NCBI GenBank assembly: GCA_023129265.1
Contig: JAGMCJ010000046.1
Span: 1-10,738 of the forward strand
DNA from: Thermoplasmata archaeon
GTDB taxonomy: Archaea; Thermoplasmatota; Thermoplasmata; RBG-16-68-12; JAGMCJ01
DNA length: 10,738 nucleotides
Reading direction: 5' to 3'
Shown: in pieces, positions 7,683 through 10,738 of the stretch
Position numbering within the stretch: the stretch's first letter is position 1
How the letters are laid out: each line of letters starts with the position of its first letter
Position numbers and translations under genes: made by a program
Notes under the pieces: model-generated
What the model was told of the DNA's origin: nothing
Database searches by the model: none
What the model saw: the letters and a program-made list of their open reading frames with translations, nothing else

Positions 7683-8033
7683 ATGGAAGAGGAGGAGCAG
7701 GATGAGACTCCTCTCAAAGAGCCACTGAGGATCCGGGAGTATTCTGAGCCTCGACAACATGAGACCTGCATGGTCTGTGGGCAGGAGAAGGAGCCCTACA
7801 TTCTAATCGAGTATGAGAACAAGGTCGAGTGTACTTGTGAGGAATGCTACAAGAAGAGCGTCGGCGAGCCCGTCACCGCCGTCATGAAGTGCGCAGAGTG
7901 CGGAACTGACCTCAAGGAAGATGACAAGTTCTGCGGCAAGTGCGGGGCGAAACAGGAGCAGAACTGTCCGGTGTGTGGAGAGAAGACCTCAGGCAAGGAT
8001 GCCTTCTGCGGCAAGTGCGGCGCGAAGCTATGA
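7683..8033 (+). CDS. Zinc-ribbon protein with a double zinc ribbon C-terminus
   Basis: A 116-aa protein counted from the ATG at 7683. The frame is open from an ATG at 7623, but those 20 extra residues look nonconserved and the promoter favours 7683. The N-terminus is acidic (M-E-E-E-E-Q-D-E). A first zinc site is formed by C29-x2-C32 with C50-x-C52-x2-C55. Two consecutive zinc ribbons follow: C70-x2-C73 with C84-x2-C87, and C95-x2-C98 with C109-x2-C112, each second half reading F-C-G-K-C-G-A-K. This is the common double-zinc-ribbon architecture, often an adaptor or nucleic-acid/protein-binding module. The gene ends tail-to-tail with the JAMM gene, sharing 6 nt, so it is a neighbour of the UFM1-like operon but not co-transcribed with it. 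Role unknown. Confidence 0.82.
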   Translation: MEEEEQDETPLKEPLRIREYSEPRQHETCMVCGQEKEPYILIEYENKVECTCEECYKKSVGEPVTAVMKCAECGTDLKEDDKFCGKCGAKQEQNCPVCGEKTSGKDAFCGKCGAKL

Positions 8034-9029
8034 TCTCTTCCTTGCGACGCTCCTTTCGGGCTCATTGTATATCTTCTGAGGAAGAGGGCCGTCCTCATCT
8101 ATCTCGAAGGACCCGAGCCCGACCTCGATTCTCTTGACGGCCCCCTTGAGCCTGTCCAGCATCCGGGAGGACAGCAGCTTCCACACCAGATAGGCTGAAT
8201 CGTCGATTATCTCGTTTCTCAGGGCCTTCAGTATCTCGGACTTCTTCTTGCTGGAAGTGTATATCACGGGATTGAGGTTGATGTGAACCTCGGCCAATAT
8301 CTTGTCATCCTCCTCGTCGGCCCGGAAGATGTTCTCCTTGCCACGAGAGTCCGCGACGGGAGATGCCAACCTCCCGCCCTTCTTCGGCAGGTTCCTCACC
8401 CTGAGGGCATTCACGTCAATCGTGGAGTCGATGTGCTCAGCGAGCTCCCGACCAAGTTCCCTCATCAAGCGGGGAAGGACCTTCCTCTCCATTGCTCGCT
8501 CAAATGAGATGTCGACTCCCGTCTGGTAGGCATCCATCGCGTCGAAGTACGATATACTGTCCACGATCCTGGCGGAGACCTTCTCCACACGATTCCGCAT
8601 GACAAAGCAGGCGTAGTCGATTCCGTTGGTCACGATGGAGAGGTAGTTCTTCCTTTTCCCTGCTCTGCTCTTCATAGTGATCTCATCGGTGTGGCTGTGG
8701 AAAATGTCGCCCACGTCGAAGAGATCCCTGAACAGGGAGGAGTTCCTTCCCAAAGAAAATGGATGCGAGTGATACAGACCCACGATTCCTACGTTTCTCG
8801 GATACTTGCTGGCCAGCTCCGCCTCCTCGAGCGGGTCCGCCTCGGCGCTGAACTTGGTCTGCCTCTTGTATCGAGTGCAAGGGACAGCGTCGCAGACGTA
8901 TATCTCTCCGTTCCAGAGAAAGCCCAGGAGCCATCCGATCACTTCATTTCCACTCGTCCTGCTTTCCTTGAGCGCGTGGCTCAGGACTAGGGCTATGACG
9001 TCTCTCTGGATGGTCACGTTACTTTTCAT
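8028..9029 (-). CDS. JAMM/MPN-domain metalloprotease, candidate deconjugase of the UFM1-like modifier
   Basis: A 333-aa protein from the ATG at 9029, which overlaps the E1-like gene by 11 nt; the frame extends to 9077, but that part lies inside the E1-like gene. Residues 1-145 are a JAB/MPN domain: catalytic-type E29 in E-V-I-G-W-L-L-G, zinc ligands H87 and H89 in G-L-Y-H-S-H-P, then S112-x2-D115 in F-H-S-H-T-D-E-I followed by Y-L-S-I-V. The usual HxH-x7-S-x2-D spacing is stretched to x22 by a loop; an alternative ligand is D102. Residues from about 160 to 333 form an extra C-terminal region, mostly helical and charged, that I do not recognise. JAMM enzymes in ubiquitin-like systems cleave isopeptide bonds or trim the modifier. 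Since the modifier here already ends in Gly, deconjugation is the likelier job. Last gene of the operon. Confidence 0.82.
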   Translation of the reverse strand: MKSNVTIQRDVIALVLSHALKESRTSGNEVIGWLLGFLWNGEIYVCDAVPCTRYKRQTKFSAEADPLEEAELASKYPRNVGIVGLYHSHPFSLGRNSSLFRDLFDVGDIFHSHTDEITMKSRAGKRKNYLSIVTNGIDYACFVMRNRVEKVSARIVDSISYFDAMDAYQTGVDISFERAMERKVLPRLMRELGRELAEHIDSTIDVNALRVRNLPKKGGRLASPVADSRGKENIFRADEEDDKILAEVHINLNPVIYTSSKKKSEILKALRNEIIDDSAYLVWKLLSSRMLDRLKGAVKRIEVGLGSFEIDEDGPLPQKIYNEPERSVARKRS

Positions 9030-9804
9030 GCACGATGTCCCCGCAAACTGGGCAGTCCGGGTCCCTCTCCCAGTCATACCTCTCCAGGACGCCTTCGAGC
9101 CCGTGATACATCAGGTAGGAGGCTATGTGTCCGAAGCTCAACAGAAGCTTGAGGGTTTCCTGACACTGGAGACTCGAGACTATCCCCATCGTGGTGGGAA
9201 GCGACGTGAAATGACACACGCCAGTGGCCTCTCTCGCGCGTTCAGGCTTCTGAGCCTCCTCGCGGGCCGTTTCGCCCAGGGCTGGCCTGTTGCACCTGAA
9301 GCAAGGCGTTTTCCCCGGGATGACAACGTGGACGCTTCCGTTGACCCCGTCGGTCGAGGCCCCGCCGTCGATCAGCGGTTTCCCCGCTTTGACGCACTGG
9401 GAGTTCATGAACAGCCTGACGTGGAAGGTGTCGACGCATCCCAGCACGACATCGCTCTTGCCGACCTCCTCCACGAAAAGGTCATAGCCCTTTCCGTCGG
9501 TGATGTCGAACGGATGCCCGACTACCCTGACATCAGGGTTCGCCTTCTTCAAGTGGACCTCCAGTGCGTCCACCTTCTTCTTCCCCACTTGCGACGTGTT
9601 GTATATGAGTCTGTTGAGATTCCCCTCTTCGAGCGTGTCGTAGTCCATTATCACGATACGGCCGACGCCGCACCTGGTGAGTATCTCAGCGCTCACTGCA
9701 CCGAGCCCACCCACACCGACGATGAGGATCTTCTTCTCCTTGAGCTCCGAGAAATCCGCAAAGGGGAACTGCATCAAGCGGGAGTATCTCTCTATTCCAA
9801 CCAC
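9019..9804 (-). CDS. UBA5-like E1 activating enzyme
   Basis: A 261-aa ThiF-fold E1. The ATP-binding loop is G-V-G-G-L-G at residues 30-35, followed by A-E-I-L-T-R-C-G-V-G and D-Y-D-T-L-E. N62 and R65 (N-L-N-R), K76/K77 and D125 match adenylation residues of this superfamily. C168-x2-C171 and C251-x2-C254 would bind the structural zinc. The best evidence is around C197: G-V-C-H-F-T-S-L-P-T-T-M-G-I-V, very close to the active-site Cys segment of human UBA5 as I remember it, in the same place relative to both CxxC pairs; S-R-L-M near the N-terminus also matches. It ends right after the last zinc knuckle, so the long C-terminal tail with which UBA5 binds UFM1 and UFC1 is absent. Start is GTG at 9804, 13 nt inside the E2-like gene. 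Role: adenylate the modifier's terminal Gly and hold it as a thioester. Confidence 0.9.
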   Translation of the reverse strand: MVGIERYSRLMQFPFADFSELKEKKILIVGVGGLGAVSAEILTRCGVGRIVIMDYDTLEEGNLNRLIYNTSQVGKKKVDALEVHLKKANPDVRVVGHPFDITDGKGYDLFVEEVGKSDVVLGCVDTFHVRLFMNSQCVKAGKPLIDGGASTDGVNGSVHVVIPGKTPCFRCNRPALGETAREEAQKPERAREATGVCHFTSLPTTMGIVSSLQCQETLKLLLSFGHIASYLMYHGLEGVLERYDWERDPDCPVCGDIVHEK

Positions 9805-10289
9805 CCCTTCTCGCGCATATCGTGAAGAACGCTCTGAACCCAGTAGCTGACCTCCCTCTTAAGATACAGAGCGATGCCGCAATATTCGTCCCACCAGTAG
9901 TTCTGCTCCATGTGCATGTCGCAAATCCTGAGCCCAAGGACCCCGTCATCCAACTTCCTGTCCGTGTAGTCCATAAGATTGGGTATCCTGACGGCTGGAG
10001 GCATTGCGGGATAGGCGTCCTTCAAAACGAGCTCCATCTCGAACTCCAGGCCCAAATCCCTCACGCTGCCCACCCATCTGGTCGCGCGGTCGCTTGTCGG
10101 CGCCAACGTGAACCATTCACCGCCCTCAAGGAATCTGAGATATTCGGAGAATTTCGACAGTGCGTACTTCTCCTCTTTCACTCTCTGAGACCAGTTGGCG
10201 TCCCGTGGAGATGCGGTTGTTGCGCACTGCAGAAAATAGAATAGGTCATCTTCCCTCTTCAAGGAATCAACCAACGATGGATGGGTCAA
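9792..10289 (-). CDS. UFC1-like E2 conjugating enzyme
   Basis: A protein of up to 165 aa with a UBC-type fold that follows UFC1 rather than classical E2s. The N-terminal helix carries A-S-P-R-D and Q-R-V-K-E-E, like the P-R-D...Q-R-L-K-E-E of human UFC1. Then come E-W-F-T-L and T-R-W-V-G (UFC1: D-W-F-R-L, T-R-W-F-G), the strand F-E-M-E-L, and Y-P-A-M-P-P-A-V-R-I-P-N-L (UFC1: Y-P...A-P-E-I-A-V-P-E-L). The candidate catalytic residue is C123 in L-R-I-C-D-M-H, aligned with Cys116 of human UFC1 (K-I-C-L-T-D-H). The ubiquitin-E2 H-P-N motif is missing, as in UFC1. There is no ATG: TTG at 10289, 10274 or 10262 are all possible, and the region that aligns is unaffected. It overlaps the modifier gene upstream and the E1-like gene downstream. 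Confidence 0.9.
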   Translation of the reverse strand: MTHPSLVDSLKREDDLFYFLQCATTASPRDANWSQRVKEEKYALSKFSEYLRFLEGGEWFTLAPTSDRATRWVGSVRDLGLEFEMELVLKDAYPAMPPAVRIPNLMDYTDRKLDDGVLGLRICDMHMEQNYWWDEYCGIALYLKREVSYWVQSVLHDMREKGWLE

Positions 10290-10512
10290 TAACGTGTATG
10301 TTCGTGCTCTTATCAGAGATCTCCTCCACCGTTCCGCCCGTTATGGGGGTGCCGCCCGGGTATGTTGCCGAAAGCACGCCAGCGTCCTTCTCCTGCTTTT
10401 TGGCCGCCATCACAAGGGCTTCCTGAAAAAGCATCTCGTTCGGCACCTTCAGCGTGACAACCGGCTTCTCGGGATCGCTGATGAAGATAAAACGGAGTGT
10501 TGTCATTGCCAT
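10267..10512 (-). CDS. UFM1-like ubiquitin-fold modifier with native C-terminal Val-Gly
   Basis: An 81-aa beta-grasp modifier. With the ATG at 10512, exactly 12 residues precede S-D-P's Asp-Pro, as in human UFM1. Shared features with UFM1 (from memory) include F-x-I at the first strand, T/I-S-D-P, L-x-V-P, F-x-x-A-L/V, A-A-K/E, the segment S-A-x-x-x-x-x-G, the T-A/G-G-x-V turn, and the final strand I-x-x-I-x-x-x-x-V-G. The protein ends directly after V-G (codons gtt ggt tga), the same residues exposed in mature UFM1 after proteolytic removal of Ser-Cys, so no processing would be needed. A single Gly, not Gly-Gly, separates it from ubiquitin, SAMP and MoaD proteins. Other possible starts are TTG 10524 and ATG 10506. 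It is the first gene of a four-gene overlapping cluster; the E2-like gene begins inside its 3' end. Confidence 0.9.
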   Translation of the reverse strand: MAMTTLRFIFISDPEKPVVTLKVPNEMLFQEALVMAAKKQEKDAGVLSATYPGGTPITGGTVEEISDKSTNIHVIDPSIVG

Positions 10513-10541
10513 ATGTATCCCCAACTCAGTACGTGCGTGGT

Positions 10542-10550
10542 GCTATAAAT
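10542..10550 (-). promoter_or_regulatory. TATA-like box for the UFM1-like operon
   Basis: ATTTATAGC on the - strand lies about 35 nt before the ATG at 10512, predicting initiation near 10520 and a leader of about 8 nt. No other promoter-like element is evident between the four genes, which all overlap, so a single transcript is likely. Confidence 0.5.
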
Positions 10551-10637
10551 CTGTTGCGTCAGCGTTTTCGCGATTCGATTCGATGGCGTGACCGGACACG
10601 GAATAACAGCACTCCATCACGAGTGGGTTAGGCGGGT

Positions 10638-10647
10638 GGGTATACCC
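10638..10647. promoter_or_regulatory. Palindrome GGGTATACCC abutting a TATA-like box
   Basis: A perfect 10-bp palindrome directly adjoins the TATA-like box of the putative rightward gene. This position fits an operator or a transcription-factor-B recognition element overlap, but a 10-mer may be chance. The rest of 10551-10676 shows no gene, only a short GATTCGATTCGAT run. Confidence 0.3.
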
Positions 10648-10655
10648 ATAAATAT
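10648..10655 (+). promoter_or_regulatory. TATA-like box pointing right
   Basis: ATAAATAT is centred about 26 nt upstream of the GTG at 10677, the same spacing seen for the leaderless genes in this window. Confidence 0.4.
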
Positions 10656-10676
10656 GAGAGAACGGTTTGAGGGTTT

Positions 10677-10738
10677 GTGATATATTTCGCCCTCTCCAAC
10701 GGCCTGGGTGCTTGGGGGTCGCCGATTGTTGTCGTTGG
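10677..10738 (+). CDS. Possible 5' end of a divergent gene, truncated by the window edge
   Basis: From the GTG at 10677 the frame stays open to the last base and reads (M)-I-Y-F-A-L-S-N-G-L-G-A-W-G-S-P-I-V-V-V, a hydrophobic start that could be a signal or membrane segment. Support is the TATA-like box 26 nt upstream and a GAGGG 3 nt before the GTG. Only 20 codons are visible, so it could equally be noncoding or the 5' part of an RNA gene. Confidence 0.35.
   Translation, partial: MIYFALSNGLGAWGSPIVVV

Noticed and set aside
9027..9077. Upstream extension of the JAMM protein to 9077
   Set aside because: The extra 16 residues are read out of frame from the E1-like gene's conserved C-terminal zinc knuckle, and the ATG at 9029 gives a normal short overlap.
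8806..9825. A 339-codon + strand open frame opposite the E1-like and JAMM genes
   Set aside because: It is the antisense of two genes with clear family motifs, has no recognisable domain itself, and has no promoter-like sequence upstream.
8028..10512. Cluster as a sulfur-carrier (MoaD/ThiS, SAMP) or cofactor biosynthesis operon
   Set aside because: Those systems have a Gly-Gly ending carrier and no E2. Here there is a dedicated UFC1-like E2, a Val-Gly ending modifier and a UBA5-type active-site Cys segment.

Overview
This window looks archaeal. Four or five genes have an AT-rich TATA-like box centred about 26-28 nt upstream of the start codon, with no ribosome binding site, which is a leaderless archaeal promoter pattern. 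The set also includes a geranylgeranyl-reductase-family flavoprotein, an archaeal-type ArgS with HIGR and KMSTR motifs, and a giant PKD-repeat surface protein. This combination, with a small protein resembling a Thermoplasmata family, suggests Thermoplasmatota, but the exact lineage cannot be fixed from sequence alone.

Layout. Bases 1-54 are an inverted copy of the argS coding sequence that should precede base 55, so the left edge is a fold-back, most likely an assembly or library artefact. argS (5'-truncated, + strand) ends 1 nt from the end of a convergent 1410-aa secreted, membrane-anchored protein (- strand). Upstream of that lie a geranylgeranyl-reductase-like oxidoreductase and a small DUF6015-like protein, both on the - strand. 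A divergent intergenic region follows, then a 57-aa basic orphan and a 116-aa zinc-ribbon protein on the + strand.

The main discovery is at 8028-10512 on the - strand. Four overlapping genes behind one TATA-like box encode what reads as a complete UFM1-type conjugation system. In transcription order these are an 81-aa UFM1-like modifier that already ends in an exposed Val-Gly, a UFC1-like E2 with a candidate catalytic Cys in an R-I-C context, a UBA5-like E1 with the G-V-C...S-L-P-T-T-M-G signature and two CxxC zinc knuckles, and a JAMM/MPN metalloprotease. UFMylation is best known from eukaryotes. The resemblance is to UFM1, UFC1 and UBA5 specifically, not to generic ubiquitin or SAMP/MoaD systems. 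By inference, E1 adenylates the terminal Gly and forms a thioester, the modifier passes to the E2 Cys and then to target lysines, and the JAMM enzyme removes it, in place of the cysteine proteases UFSP1/2 of eukaryotes. No E3 is evident.

The right edge holds a palindrome, a TATA-like box and a possible 5' end of a divergent + strand gene. All functional calls rest on reading motifs and on remembered family sequences; no database search was run.
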